A stretch of 64,000 nucleotides of DNA, from the NCBI RefSeq assembly GCF_040869045.1, contig NC_090323.1, positions 259,784,392 through 259,848,391 on the forward strand. Reading direction: 5' to 3'. This DNA is from Eurosta solidaginis. Lineage: Eukaryota > Arthropoda > Insecta > Diptera > Tephritidae. Positions 1 through 11,299 of the stretch are shown here, in pieces. The notes under the pieces were generated by a model. The model was not told the origin of the DNA and ran no database searches. It saw only the letters and a program-made list of their open reading frames with translations. Position 1 is the first letter of the stretch. Each line of letters starts with the position of its first letter. The position numbers and the translations under genes were made by a program.

Positions 1-112
1 GCTACAACAAAAAAGGTTACCGAACGGCGGACCATCTTAATAAGTGCGAATAACGTGTGCGCTATATTAAACAACCCCTCAAAAAGATTTAAAAACAAGT
101 AAGGAAGGTTAA

Positions 113-130
113 GTTCGGGTGTAACCGAAC
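113..130 (-). other. 3'-terminal hairpin of DINE-1-like element
   Basis: Perfect 6-bp stem GTTCGG/CCGAAC with a 6-nt loop. The same hairpin is found at 60984-61001 at the corresponding end of the complete copy on the other strand, and imperfectly at 6394-6411. A stem-loop near the 3' end is the replication-termination signature of Helitron/Helentron-type elements. Confidence 0.75.
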
Positions 131-204
131 ATTACATACTCAGTTGAGAGCTATGGTGACAACATACGGGAAAATAACCATGTAGGAAAATGAACCGAGG
201 GAAA

Positions 205-1625
205 CCCGGGAATGTGTATCAAATGAAAGGCGTTAAAGAGTATTTTATGAGGGAGTGGGCCATAGTTCTATAGGTGGATGCCATTTAGGGATATAGCCAT
301 AAAGGTGGATCAGGGTTGACTCTAGAATGCGTTTGTACGATATGGGTTTCAAATGAAAGGTGTTAATGAGTATTTTAAAAGGGAGTAATCCTTAGTTCCA
401 TAGGTGGACGCCGTTTCGAGATATCGCCATAAGGTGAACCAGGGGTGACCCTAGAATTTGTTTGTACAATATGGGCATCAAACGAAAGGTGTTAATGAGT
501 ATTTTAAAAGGGAGTGGGCCTTAGTTCTATAGGTGGACGCCGTTTCGAAATATCGCCCTAAAGGTGGACCAGGGGTGACTCTAGAATATGTTTGTACGAT
601 ATGGGTATCAAATTAAAGGTATTAATAAGGGTTTTAAAAGGGAGTGGTGGTTGTTGTATAGGTGGTCGCCTTTTCGAGATATCGCCATAAAGGTGGACCA
701 GGGGTGACTATAGAACGCGTTTGCACGATATGGGTATCAAATGAAAGGTGCTAATGAGTATTTTAAAAGGGAGTAATCCTTAGTTCCATAGGTGGACGCG
801 GTTTCGATATATCGCCATAAAGGTGGACCAGGGGTAACCCTAGAATTTGTTTGTACAATATGGGTATCAAAAGAAAGGTGTTAATGAGTATTTTAAAAGG
901 AAGTGGGCCTTCGTTCTATAGGTGTTCGCCTTTTCGAGATATCGCCATAAAGGTGTACCAGGGGTAACCCTAGAATTTGTTTGTACAATATGGGTATCAA
1001 AAGAAAGGTATTAATAAGGGTTTTAAAAGGGAGTGGTGGTTGTTGTATAGGTGGTCGCCTTTTCGAGATATCGCCATAAAGGTGGACCAGGGGTGACTAT
1101 AGAACGCGTTTGCACGATATGGGTATCAAATGAAAGGTGCTAATGAGTATTTTAAAAGGGAGTAATCCTTAGTTCCATATGTGGACGCCGTTTCGAGATA
1201 TCGCCATAAAGGTGGAGCAGGGATGACCCTAGAATTTGTTTGTACAATATGGGTATCAAAAGAAAGGTGTTAATGAGTATTTTAAAAGGGAGTGGGCCTT
1301 CGTTCTATAGGTGTTCGCCTTTTCGAGATATCGCCATAAAGGTGGACCAGGGGTGACTTTAGAATATGTTTTTACGATATGGGTATCAAATGAAAGGTGT
1401 TAATGAGTATTTTAAAAGGGGGTGGGGCTTAGTTCTATAGGTGGACGCCTTTTCGAGATATCGCCATAAAGGTGGACCAGGGGTGACTCTAGAATGAGTT
1501 TGTGCGATATGGGTATCAAATTAAAGGTATTAATGAGAGTTTTAAAAGGGAGTGGTGTGAAGGCGTTTTCCAGATATCGACCAAAATGTGGACCAGGGTG
1601 ACCCTGAACATCATCTGTTGGATAC
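205..1625. repeat. 130-bp tandem array inside the first DINE-1-like element
   Basis: The landmark GTTTGTACRATATGGG recurs at 331, 460, 590, 719, 849, 979, 1108, 1238, 1368 and 1498, giving a very regular 129-130-bp period over about ten units. Units differ by scattered substitutions, and pairs of units about 390 bp apart are more alike than neighbours, for example the variants with GAACGCG at 719 and 1108. Each unit contains TTTTCGAGATATCGCC and AAAGGTGGACCAGGGGTGAC. No spacers and no open frame. Confidence 0.95.
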
Positions 1626-2915
1626 AGCTAATTTATTTATATATGTAATACCTGCCAAGATTTTAAGGGTTTTTTATTTCGCCCTGTAGAACTTTTTCAT
1701 TTTCTTCTACTTAATATGGTAGGTGTCACAACCATTTTATAAAGTTTTTTCTAAAGTTATATTTCGCGTCAATAAAACAATCCAATTACCTTACCATGTT
1801 TCATGCTTTTTTTCGTATTTGGTATAGAATTATGGCATTTTTTCATTTTTCGTAATTTTCGATATCGAAAAAGTGGGCGTGGTCATAGTCGGATTTCGTT
1901 CATTTTTCATACCAAGATAAAGTGAGTTCAAGTAAGCACGTGAACTAAGTTCATTAAAGATATGTCGATTTTTGCCCAAGTTATCGTGTTAACGGCCATG
2001 CGGAAGGACAGACGGACGCCTGTGTATAAAAACTGGGCGTGGCATCAACCGATTTCGCCCATTTTCACAGAAAACAGTTAATGTCATAAAATCTATGCCC
2101 TACCAAATTTCAAAAGGATTGGTTAATTTTTGTTCGACTTATGGCGTTAAAAGTATCCTAGACAAATTAAATGAAAAAGGGCGGAGCCACGCCCATTTTG
2201 AAATTTTCTTTTATTTTTGTATTTTGTTGCACCATATCATTACTGGAGTTGAATGTTGACATAATTTACTTATATACTGTAAAGATATTAAATTTTTTGT
2301 TAAAATTTTACTTTAAAAAAATTTTTTTTTTAAAAGTGGGCGTGATCCTTCTCCGATTTTGCTAATTTTTATTAGGCGTACATATAGTAATAGAAGTAAC
2401 GTTTCTGCCAAATTTCATCAAGATATCTTCAACGACTGCCAAATTACAGCTTGCAAAACTTTTAAATTACCTTCTTTTAAAAGTGGGCGGTGCCACGCCC
2501 ATTGTCCAAAATTTTACTAATTTTCTATTCTGCGTCATAAGTTCAACTCATCTACCGAGTTTCGTCGCTTTAGCTGTCTTTTGTAATGAATTATCGCACT
2601 TTTTCGGTTTTTCGAAATTTTCGATATCGAAAAAGTGGGCGTGGTTATAGTCCGATATCGTTCATTTTAAATAGCGATCTGAGATGTGTACTCAGGAACC
2701 TGCATACCAAATTTCATCAAGATACCTCAAAATTTACTCAAGTTATCGTGTTAACGGACGGACGGACGGACGTGGCTCAATCAAATTTTTTTTCGATCCT
2801 GATCATTTTGATATATGGAAGTCTATATCTATCTCGATTCCTTTATATATGTACAACCAACCGTTATCCAATCAAACTTAATATACTCTGTGAGCTCTGC
2901 TCAACTGAGTATAAA

Positions 2916-3576
2916 AAAGTGTCACAAAAAATCACAAAGGATCTGTGTAAAAAATTGTATTAAATTATATAAAAAGGAATTGGAAATTTTCTGTAGTTTT
3001 CGCGTATTTTGCAGTAATCCTCTTAACGTTTAGCCGGCGTGCCAATGTGCAAGGTACACACGATAAAAGTGTGAGCGATAAGTATTTGGGATTTGTTTTT
3101 CTGCTACCCGCAACAGACCTTACCCTGCTTGGACTTTTATGAATCATTCATTAAGCACTTCGTTCGCGGTTCTAATCAACGAGGCTCTATCGTGACTTGA
3201 CTTTGATTGGTCCGAGAATGGTTGAATATTGTAGCGTCAAATCGGAGCGATGCATTCCCAGCAAAAATCTAGTGACCGAAAATGTCGGCCAACAATAAAA
3301 AATTCCACCTTGTTGTACGAACAGTACAGCCTTATAGTTTGTTTACATTTTGATAAGTGTGAGCGGTACGATACGGAATGGAATGGTCACAAATATTCCC
3401 CATGCTCTTAAAAAATTTGACTGAAGGCTGAAGGTTTAACGTATTTCATCGTCACAAATATGGGCCACATTTTTAAGCCAATTTAGGAGTACACTTTTTG
3501 CTGGGTTCCTAGTGAACTTAGCGTTTTTTTTTTTTTGTTTGTTTGTGTACCTGAGGTAAGGCTAGGTTGAACCAGC
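2916..3576. other. Unassigned spacer
   Basis: AT-rich sequence without a credible gene. Short open frames here have no recognisable domain. A stretch near 3550-3575 (GGCTAGGTTGAACCAGCC) resembles the 3' tail of the RNase H-bearing LINE at 23830, so a short LINE tail may lie here. Confidence 0.5.
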
Positions 3577-4270
3577 CAGGGGCGGATTAAAGGAGGGGCT
3601 AGCAGGGGCTATAGCTCCGGGCCCCAGCATGGGGAGGGTCCCGCGAGCTCGAATAAATAATATCATATTACGTATTATATATTACAATGGTATTTACGGG
3701 GCTTTAGAAATATTAGCAAATGATGTTAATCAAAAACGACGCACACGACAAGAAGCTTTAGCTTTACTGAATCATATAGTTAAGACTGAGTAAGGTTTTA
3801 TGGCGATTTTCTGGAATAGCATTTTTTCAAAGATTTAACGCGACTAGTCAATATCTTCAAAAAGTTAATATAGACTTAATCTCTGCTAATAACAAGCTAC
3901 TTTCATTAGTAGATTTTGTTCAAAATTTGCGTGACAAATTTTCTAACATTGAGCAAGAAGCTAAACAATTGAGTGATTTTGTAAATCAAGAAGGTAGTAA
4001 AAGTCGATAGTTTAAGTGCGACTGATAATTTTACGATAAATACATTTTATGTTACTATAGATAAACTTGTTGTCGAGTTGCAAAAACGAAGTGAAGCGTA
4101 TAGAATATTATCAACTTATTTAATTTTCTTACTGAATTATTATTCATAACATCAGATGAATTGGAAACTAAAGCAACAAATTTGATAAAAGTTTATTCGG
4201 ATGATTTGCATAATGACTTATTATTAGAACTCAAACAGCAAATACCCCGTTTGAAACTGCAGCCAAAAGG
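3577..4270 (+). pseudogene. hAT (ZMYM1-like) transposase relic
   Basis: The left end CAGGGGCGGATTAA (3577-3590) is a typical hAT terminal inverted repeat. Three reading frames then carry recognisable pieces of a hAT transposase of the ZMYM1/DUF4371-like group: 3704-3790 (RRTRQEALALLNHIVKTE, then a stop), about 3800-4010 (SQYLQKVNIDLISANNK, LLSLVDFVQNLRDKFSNIEQ, AKQLSDFVNQEG) and 4030-4270 (FYVTIDKLVVELQKRSEAYR, then NLIKVYSDDLHNDLLLELKQ). Stops and frameshifts separate them. The C-terminal dimerisation region and right terminal repeat are missing, so the copy is 3' truncated and dead. A second relic of the same group lies at 44136-45335. Confidence 0.75.
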
Positions 4271-4419
4271 TTTATTTTTTTTATTTTTTATCTTTGTATT
4301 AAGTCGCTTTCATGTTTGTCCCCTCATTTCCATACGAATTTTTGACCCACGGATAAGTCTTTATCGGTAACTTCCCGTTGAGCTAGACACTTGATACTTA
4401 GAACATAGTACAGATCTGA

Positions 4420-5850
4420 GAGACATTACAATACAAGTGAAAAAAATCCGCTAGGTGGCGCACGGATCGATATATACCGAAAATTAATTTTAAAATGGAA
4501 ATTTTTGCGATCGACTTTTAACTAACTTCTCGGTGATCCAGAGACTTGAAACTTAGCACATAGTTTGCGAGTCGATGGCACTACAATTGGTGGAAACAAG
4601 ATGCCGCCAGGTGGCAGGCGAATCGAGATAAACGAAAATCCCTGAAAAAACGCAGGGAATCTTGCAATCGATGTTTGAGTAACTTCCCGGTGACCTGGAG
4701 ATATGAAACTTGAGCGGTAATTCAGAACCCGGTAACAATGCAATATTTTATCAAAAAATTTTCGCTAGGTGGCACACGGATCGAGATATTGGGAAAATTA
4801 ATTTTATTTTGGGAATCTTTCAATCCATTTTTGACTAACTTCCCGGTTACCTAGAGGCTTGTTACTTAGCACATAGTTCGAGACCCGATGACAATACAAT
4901 TTATAGAAAACAAAGTTCCGCTAGGTGGCATGCTAATTGAGATAACTGCAAATCCCTGAACAACGAAGGGAAACCTGCGATCGATTTTTGAGTAACTTTC
5001 CGGTGAGCTGGAGATATGAAACTTGAGCGGTAAGTCAGAACCCGGTGACAATGCAACCTTTTATTTAAAAAATCCGCTAGGTGGCGCATGGATCGAGATA
5101 ATGAGAAAACTAGTTTTAAATTGGGAATTTTTCAATCCATTTTTAACTAACTTCCCTGTTACCTAGGCACTTGTAGCTTAGCACATAGTTCGAGACCCGG
5201 TCACAATACAATTTATAGAAAACAAAGTTCCGCTAGGTGGAGTGCTAAATAACTACAATTCCCTGAAAAACGAGGGGAATATTGCGATCGATTTTTGAGT
5301 AACTTGTCGGTGAGCTAGAGCCTTGAAACTTGGGCCGTGGTTCAGAACCCGGTGACAATGCAACATTTGATCAAAAAACATTCGCTAGGTGGCACGCGGA
5401 CCGAGATAGTAAGAAAACAAATTTTAATTTGATAATCTTTCAATCCATTTTTAACTAACTTCCCGGTTACCTAGAGACTTGACACTTGTCACTTAGTTAG
5501 AGGCCTGGTGACAATACAATTTATAGGAAACATAGTTCCGCTAGGTGGCACGCTAGTCAAGATAACTGCAAATCCTTTAAAAACGGGGGGAATCTTGCTA
5601 TCGATTTTCGAGTAACTTCCAGATGAGCTAGAGAAATGAAGCTGGGCCGTAAATCAGAACCCGGTGACAATGCAATATTGTATCCAAAAAAAATCCGCTA
5701 GGTGGCGCATGGATCGAGATATTAAGAAAACTAGTTTTAAATTGGGAATCTTGCAATCGATTTTAACCAACTTCCTGGATATCTAGAGACTTGAAACCTG
5801 AAATATAGTTTAAAACTCGGTGACAGTGCAATGTTTGATCAAAAAATTTA
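4420..5850. repeat. 155-bp satellite with dimeric (about 310-bp) higher-order unit
   Basis: The landmark CGCTAGGTGGC recurs near 4451, 4605 (as GCCAGGTGGC), 4762, 4920, 5073, 5231, 5381, 5538 and 5697, a 150-158-bp period over nine units. Alternate units are of two kinds. Type 1 (4451, 4762, 5073, 5381, 5697) continues GGATCGAGATA and contains TTTCAATCCATTTTT. Type 2 (4605, 4920, 5231, 5538) contains GAGATAACTGCAAATCCCTG and GCGATCGATTTTTGAGTAAC. The repeating unit is therefore a dimer. Small open frames on the minus strand here are by-products of the repeat. Confidence 0.9.
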
Positions 5851-6376
5851 AGCTACGTAACGCACAAGTCGAACTATTTAGAAGATTAGGCCATACCTTC
5901 ATGGCTAGCCTCCTGAGTGTTGCAGGCGTTGTAGAATTCCACCTCGTTGAAGGCCCAACTCAATGCACGTCCTTGCATACTTTTAGGCGTATGCGACTGT
6001 TACCACGATTCTTTTAGACTTTCAGGCGTATGCGAATTTCACCGCGATTTTCAGCTGTACAAATTAAGTAGCTGGCAAACGAGGTGGAATTCTCTTGTTA
6101 TGATGCGAGGTGGAATTCTGTTGTTTTCGCCAGTGTTCTCAGCGTAAATTCCACTAATTCTATTAAATCTTGCTATTTTGAACAAATAAGTAAACATAAG
6201 AATTTTCAGTTAGGAATTACTTAAATTAATAATCAAAGTTGCAATTGTCTTTTTGTAGGCAGTACTAAAAAATTGATGATAAAAAAATTTTAAGGACTAC
6301 CTTTATATAAATAGACCAAAAATAGAAAGCTCTTTTTTCTATAATACAGACATAGTCTTGTTGAATTTCGACTAAA
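5851..6376. other. Spacer with inverted AGAATTCCACCTCG repeats
   Basis: AGAATTCCACCTCG at 5933-5946 is matched by its exact complement at 6080-6093 and again at 6106-6119, so the segment could fold into a stem of 14 bp with a loop of about 135 nt. No protein frame of note. It may be an eroded small inverted-repeat element. Confidence 0.55.
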
Positions 6377-8203
6377 CAAGTAAGGAACGCAAAGTTCGGG
6401 TGGAACCGAGCATTACATACTCAGCTGAGAGCTATGGAGACAAAATAAGGGAAAATTACCATGTAGGAAAATGAACCTAGGGTAACCCTGGAATGTGTTT
6501 GTATGACATATCAAATGGAAGATATTAAAGATATTTTAGAAAGGAGTGGGCCCTAGTTCTCTAGGTGGACGCCATTTAGGGATATCGCCATAAAGGTGGA
6601 CAGGGCTGACTCCAGAATTTGTTTGTACGATATTGGTACCAAATGAAAGGTTTTAATGAGTATTTGAAAAGCGCGTGGGCCTTAGTTCTATAGGTGGACG
6701 CCTTTTCGAGATATCGCCATAAAGGTGGACCAGGGGTGACTCTAGAATTTGTTTGTATGATATGGGTATCAAATGAAAGGTGTTAATGAGTATTTTAAAA
6801 GGGAGTGGGCCTTAGTTCTATATGTGGAGGCCTTTTCGAGATATCGCTATAAAGGTGGACCTGGGGTGACTCTAGAATTTGTTTGTACGATATGGGTATC
6901 AAATGAAAGGTGTTAATGAGTATTTTAAAAAGGAGTGTGCCTTAGTTTTATAGGTGGACGCCTTTTTGAGATATCGTTATAAAGGTGGACCAGGGTTGTC
7001 TCTAGAATGCGTTTGTACAATATGGGTATCAAACGAAAGGTTTTAATGAATATTTTAAAAGGGAGTGGGTCTTAGTTCTTTGGGTGGACGCTTTTTCGAG
7101 ATATCACCATGAAGGTGGACCAGGGGTGACTCTAGAATTTGTTTGTACGATATGGGTATCAAATGAAAGGTGTTAATGAGTATTTTAAAAGGGCGTGGGC
7201 CTTAGTTCTATAGGTAAACGCCTTTTCCAGATATCGCCATAAAGGTAGACCAGGGGTGACTCTATAATGTGTTTGTACGATATGGGTATCAAATTAAAGG
7301 TGTTAATGAGGGTTTTAAAAGGGAGTGGTGGTAGTTGTATATGTGAAGGCGTTATCGAGATATCGACCAACATGTGGACCAGGGTGACGCGGAACATCAT
7401 CTGTCGGGAACCGCTAATTTATTTATATATGTAATACCACGAACAGTATTCCTGCCATAATTCCAGGGGCTTTTGATTTCGCCCTGCAGAACTTTTCCAT
7501 TTTCTTCTACTTAATATGGTAGGTATCACACCCATTTTACAAAGTTTTTTGCTAAAGTTATATTTTGCGTCAACAAACCAATCCAAATACCATGTTTCAT
7601 CCCTTTTTTCGTATTTGGTATAGAATTATGGCATTTTTTAAATTTTTCGCAATTTTCGAAATCGAAAAAATGGGCGTGGTCATAGTCGGATTTCGGCCAT
7701 TTTCTATACCAATACAAAGTGGGTTCAGATAAGTACGTGAACTGAGTTTAGTAAAGATATATCGATTTTTGCTTAAGTTATCTTGTTAACGGCCGAGCGG
7801 AAGGTCAGACGGTCGACTGTGTATAAAAACTGGGCGTGGCTTCAAGCGATTCCGCCCTTTTTCACAGAAAACAGTTATCGTCCTAGAGTCTAAGCCCCTA
7901 CCAAATTTCACAAGGATTTGTAAATTTTTGTCCGACTTATGGCATTAAAAGTATCCTAGACAAATGAAATGAAAAAGGGCGGAGCCACGCCCATTTTCAA
8001 ATTTTCTTTTATTTTTGTATTTTGTTGCACCATATCATTACTGGAGTTGAATGTTGACATAATTTACTTATATACTGTAAAGATATTAAATTTTTTGTTA
8101 AAATTTGACTTAAAAAAAATTTTTTTTTTAAGTGGGCGTGGTCGTTCTCCGATTTTACTAATTTTTATTAAGCATACATATAGTAATAGGAGTAACGATA
8201 TAG
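6377..8203 (-). mobile_element. DINE-1-like element, second copy, lacking its own 5' end
   Basis: Starts with the same AACAAGTAAGGAA terminus and hairpin region as the copy at 96, has the CTCAGCTGAGAG inverted-repeat segment near 6420 and a 130-bp array (about 6500-7400, eight units), and then the same body as 1640-2400. It breaks off at 8203 in the sequence AGTAACG, exactly where a BEL/Pao gag begins. The missing part corresponds to 2402-2915 of the first copy and is not found beyond the BEL element, so insertion was accompanied or followed by deletion. Confidence 0.8.
6500..7400. repeat. 130-bp tandem array in the second DINE-1-like element
   Basis: Units with GTTTGTACGATATGGG, TTTTCGAGATATCGCC and AGGTGGACCAGGGGTGAC spaced by 129-130 bp. 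Same family as the array at 205-1625. Confidence 0.92.
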
Positions 8204-8218
8204 CAACAGGCAGAACCT

Positions 8219-9289
8219 AATGCGCCTTCGCAAAGCGCTGCAGGGTGCTGCTAAGAGAGCCGTCAAGTCGTTGCTTATCTCCCCCACGGGTCATTCAGGA
8301 GTTGGAATTCAACTTCGGTCGTCCGGAAATGCTAATTAAAGCACAACTGCAAAAAGTACAACGATTTCAGCCTATACAAGAGAATCATTTAGATCAAAAA
8401 TTGGATTTCTCGAATCGCGTCAGAAATATTATTGCCTTTTTTAAATCAGCTAGGTGTTCACATCGTTTAATAAACCATACGCTACTCGAATGTTTAGTTG
8501 GGAAGTTACCGTCATCCAAGCAGTGTGAATGGAGCCAAAGAGCACCAACTATTGTACCTTTTCCAACAGTGGAAAACTTTGGTGAATGGTTAAGTGAAAT
8601 AGCTAAAGTCGTTTCTTTATTGCCAGGAGTGTCAAATGTCTCACTTCGGACTATTCAAGCCAAAGGACGTATCCCAGTCAACGTCGACGGCGCAGTCACG
8701 CACAGTAACATGTCACAATGGGTCCGCTACAAATTCTACACGCCGAGTCCTGTATAATAACGAGGTACAGTCTGAAACGAAAGGTACATGCATAAATTGT
8801 GGACAGTCACATAAACTAGAAGATTGTCGTCAGTTTCTATCGGGTGATATACCAACAAAATGGAGTTTTGTCAAAAACAACAGGTTATGCTTTGTGTGTC
8901 TTCAAAAAGGGCATAGTTTGGGTAATTGTCGCCAACGTAAAGAATGTTCATATAATGGTTGTAAACGGATGCATCATAAGTTGTTGCATTTGAATGCATC
9001 TCAATTAGCTCCAACTCCTGAAGAAGTGCAACGTGTATTAAATTGTCATGATGATAAACAATCAACGCTTTTTAAGATATTGCCAATAACATTGTCTGGG
9101 CCAAACGAGAGCATATCTGTATATGCAATGTTTGATGAGGTTTCATCTATCACTCTGACTTTGCTATGGTATGGTGAGAGTCAGGTTAAAGAAACTTCTA
9201 GAAAGATTTCAGTCACAATCAAGGGTAGTTATGCCGAATATAATATTAAAAATATTCACACGGTAAGGCCGCTTAATTTACCAAGCTAG
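8219..9289 (+). pseudogene. BEL/Pao Gag with zinc knuckles and start of protease
   Basis: Frame 1 (8219-8300) reads MRLRKALQGAAKRAVKSLL, the DUF1759 part of BEL Gag, then shifts to the frame 8245-8757 (FGRPEMLIKAQL, then a coiled helical region ending FPTVENFGEWLSEIAK). The third frame (8636-9289) carries cysteine-histidine motifs CINCGQSHKLEDC and CFVCLQKGHSLGNC followed by a C/H-rich CSYNGCKRMHHKLLH segment, as in BEL nucleocapsid. The protease that should follow is reduced to ILPITLSGPNESISVYAMFD, with the usual active-site segment degenerate. At least two frameshifts; not functional. Confidence 0.82.
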
Positions 9290-9567
9290 TCGTTTGAAAA
9301 AGAAAAGTTTGCCCACCTTCAGTCGTTGCCCGTAACAAGCTATTATAATGCCAAACCTGTAGTTTTACTGGGTCTCGACAATAGCTATTTGGGTATTTCC
9401 AACAAAACGGTCGATGCAGGACCAAACAAGCCAATCACTCAAGTAAAGTCAAGAAATTCATCCACGCGTGTTGTATGTCCACAAGAAACAGTAATTACAA
9501 GAGTTGCATAAACTGGTGAGAGTACTACTCAGTTGATAGTTTTGGTGTACGTAGCACTAACATTACA

Positions 9568-10677
9568 TTGGAGTCCAATGACAATCGACGTGCCAGAGTG
9601 ATTTTAGAAGAAACAGCGAAAGAGTTGGATCAAAAATACGAAGTTGGATTGTTGTGGCGCAGTGATCACACAACACTTCCATTTAGTTTTGACATGGCAT
9701 ATCAGCGCTTGAGAAACCTAAAGTCGCGTATGTCAAAAGATAGTCATTTCAACACAAGATATAGAAGCGAAATTGAGAAGTATGTTCAAAAAGGGTATGC
9801 TAGGTTATTGTCGCGAGATAAGGTTGCTCAAACAAGTCCAACCACATGGTATTTGCCACATTTTGGGGTAGTAAATCCACATAAGCCCAACAAGCTTCGA
9901 ATTGTGTTTGACGCAGCCGCTGACACATCCAATATTTCACTTAATTCGGCTTTGCTCAAAGGGCGTAAACATGCACAGTCACTTATCGCCGTAATATACA
10001 AATTCCGTCAAGGCTCTGTAGCAGTAGCGGCCGATATACAAGAGATATTTTCCCAATTAGCCATAAGAGATGTCGATCAGAACTCACAGCGATTTTTGTG
10101 GCGTGATGGGGATCCGTCAGAGCCCGTTCGAGTATGCGTAATGCAATCCCTGATTTTCGGAACCGTGTGCTCGCCATGCTGTTCAGAACATATTAAAAAC
10201 TAAAACGCCAAGAAATATGAGTCTGTCATGCCACGAGGAGACACCGTCGTTGTTAATAATATGTATGTCGACGATTTGGTAGTTAGTTTTGCGAACTCAG
10301 TCGAAACTGAGGAAGACGCAAGAGAAGTTAAATGCATCAACTCAGCAGCAGGTTTCAAATTGCGAAACTTCGTGTCAAATGACAAATCTTTACAATCCAA
10401 ACTGGGGGGAGAAGGTGACACATCAGTAACATATGTTGATAAGGAACATAAATCAGCTTCCGATAAAGTTTTGGGCATCTTTTGGAATACCCTTAGCGAC
10501 ACTTTCGAATTCCACGTTAAATTTCACAAAATTTCACGTGATGTACTAAATTGCAAACGACCGCCTACGAAAAGAGAACTTCTCGGTAACGTTATGTCCA
10601 TTTACGATCCGTTTGGGATTCTCGCAAAGATAACAATATACATCACACTTTTGCAACAGTCACTCTGGAGGTGTTAA
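9568..10677 (+). pseudogene. BEL/Pao reverse transcriptase, frameshifted
   Basis: The first frame (9568-10203) holds the BEL connector (LPFSFDMAYQRLRNLKSRM) and the N-terminal RT with LRIVFDAAADTSNISLNSAL and a motif A region VAADIQEIFSQLAI that keeps its aspartate. A frameshift near 10200 moves to the frame 10228-10677, which holds the catalytic YVDDLVVSF (10264-10290) and the downstream region ending GNVMSIYDPFGILAK, a typical BEL thumb motif. RNase H-like sequence then continues only in broken pieces (10719-11090). No single open frame spans the enzyme. Confidence 0.85.
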
Positions 10678-11299
10678 ATCGAATGGGACGAACCACTGCC
10701 ATAACAGCTTAACATTAAATGCACGTCATGGGGGGAGTTTTTCCAAAAGGTATCGATTTTCTCTGTCCCACGCTGCTATGGACACAAGAACTAGCAGATT
10801 TCGTATCAAATGATTGTGCCGCAGAGGAGAAGAGGACCTGCCTAGTCCTGATATTGCCAAAAGATGAGTATATAATTAATTTTAAAAATTTTCTTCTTAT
10901 TGGAAGGTTCTCAGAGTCATGAGCTGAGTACAACGCTTCATTTCCAATGGCAGACACCGGTGCCGACGTATCGGAGAACTCAAAGCCTCAGAAATAGCAG
11001 AAGCAGAAAAAGCACTGTGTCGCCGCGTACAGGAGGAATGTTTCGCCAGCAAATTCGCCGAACTAAGCTTAAAACCAAACGTATCTAAGTCCAGTCACAT
11101 ATATGCTTTAACGCCTTTCGTCGATGATGATGGTCTTCTAAAGGTTAATATTAGAATCGACCCAGCATACTGCCTTCCTGTTTCAGTACGTCGCCCCATC
11201 ATTTTGCCACAACATCACTATTTTACACGTTTAGTCGTCCAATATTGGTCTGAGAAACTTCACCGTCAAGATGAAACCCTTTCGATAAATGAAGTTCGC

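Larger units (their letters stand above)
96..2915 (-). mobile_element. DINE-1/Helentron-like non-autonomous element, full length
   Basis: Non-coding element whose own 5' end lies at 2915 and 3' end at 96. Sub-terminal inverted repeats ATACTCAGTTGAG (136-148) and its complement (2900-2912) mark both ends, and a hairpin GTTCGG-GTGTAA-CCGAAC (113-130) sits just inside the 3' terminus, which ends ...CTTACTTGTT. The 5' part carries CCGTCCGTCCGTCC-type and CCACGCCCAC blocks typical of Drosophila DINE-1. A 130-bp tandem array fills the 3' third. This order (5' block, body, tandem repeats, 3' stem-loop, no obvious target duplication, insertion next to T) is what is known for Helentron-associated elements. 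No transposase or Rep/helicase is present, so movement would depend on proteins made elsewhere. Class assignment is inference from structure. Confidence 0.72.

Noticed and set aside
205..1625. CRISPR-like regular repeats
   Set aside because: Whole 130-bp units repeat end to end with no unique spacers, no leader and no cas genes; the window is clearly from an insect.
2171..2365. Recurrent small frame beginning MKKGGATPI, also at 7969 and 58852
   Set aside because: It recurs only because the DINE-1-like element recurs; reading frames diverge at their ends, composition is low-complexity and stop positions vary between copies.
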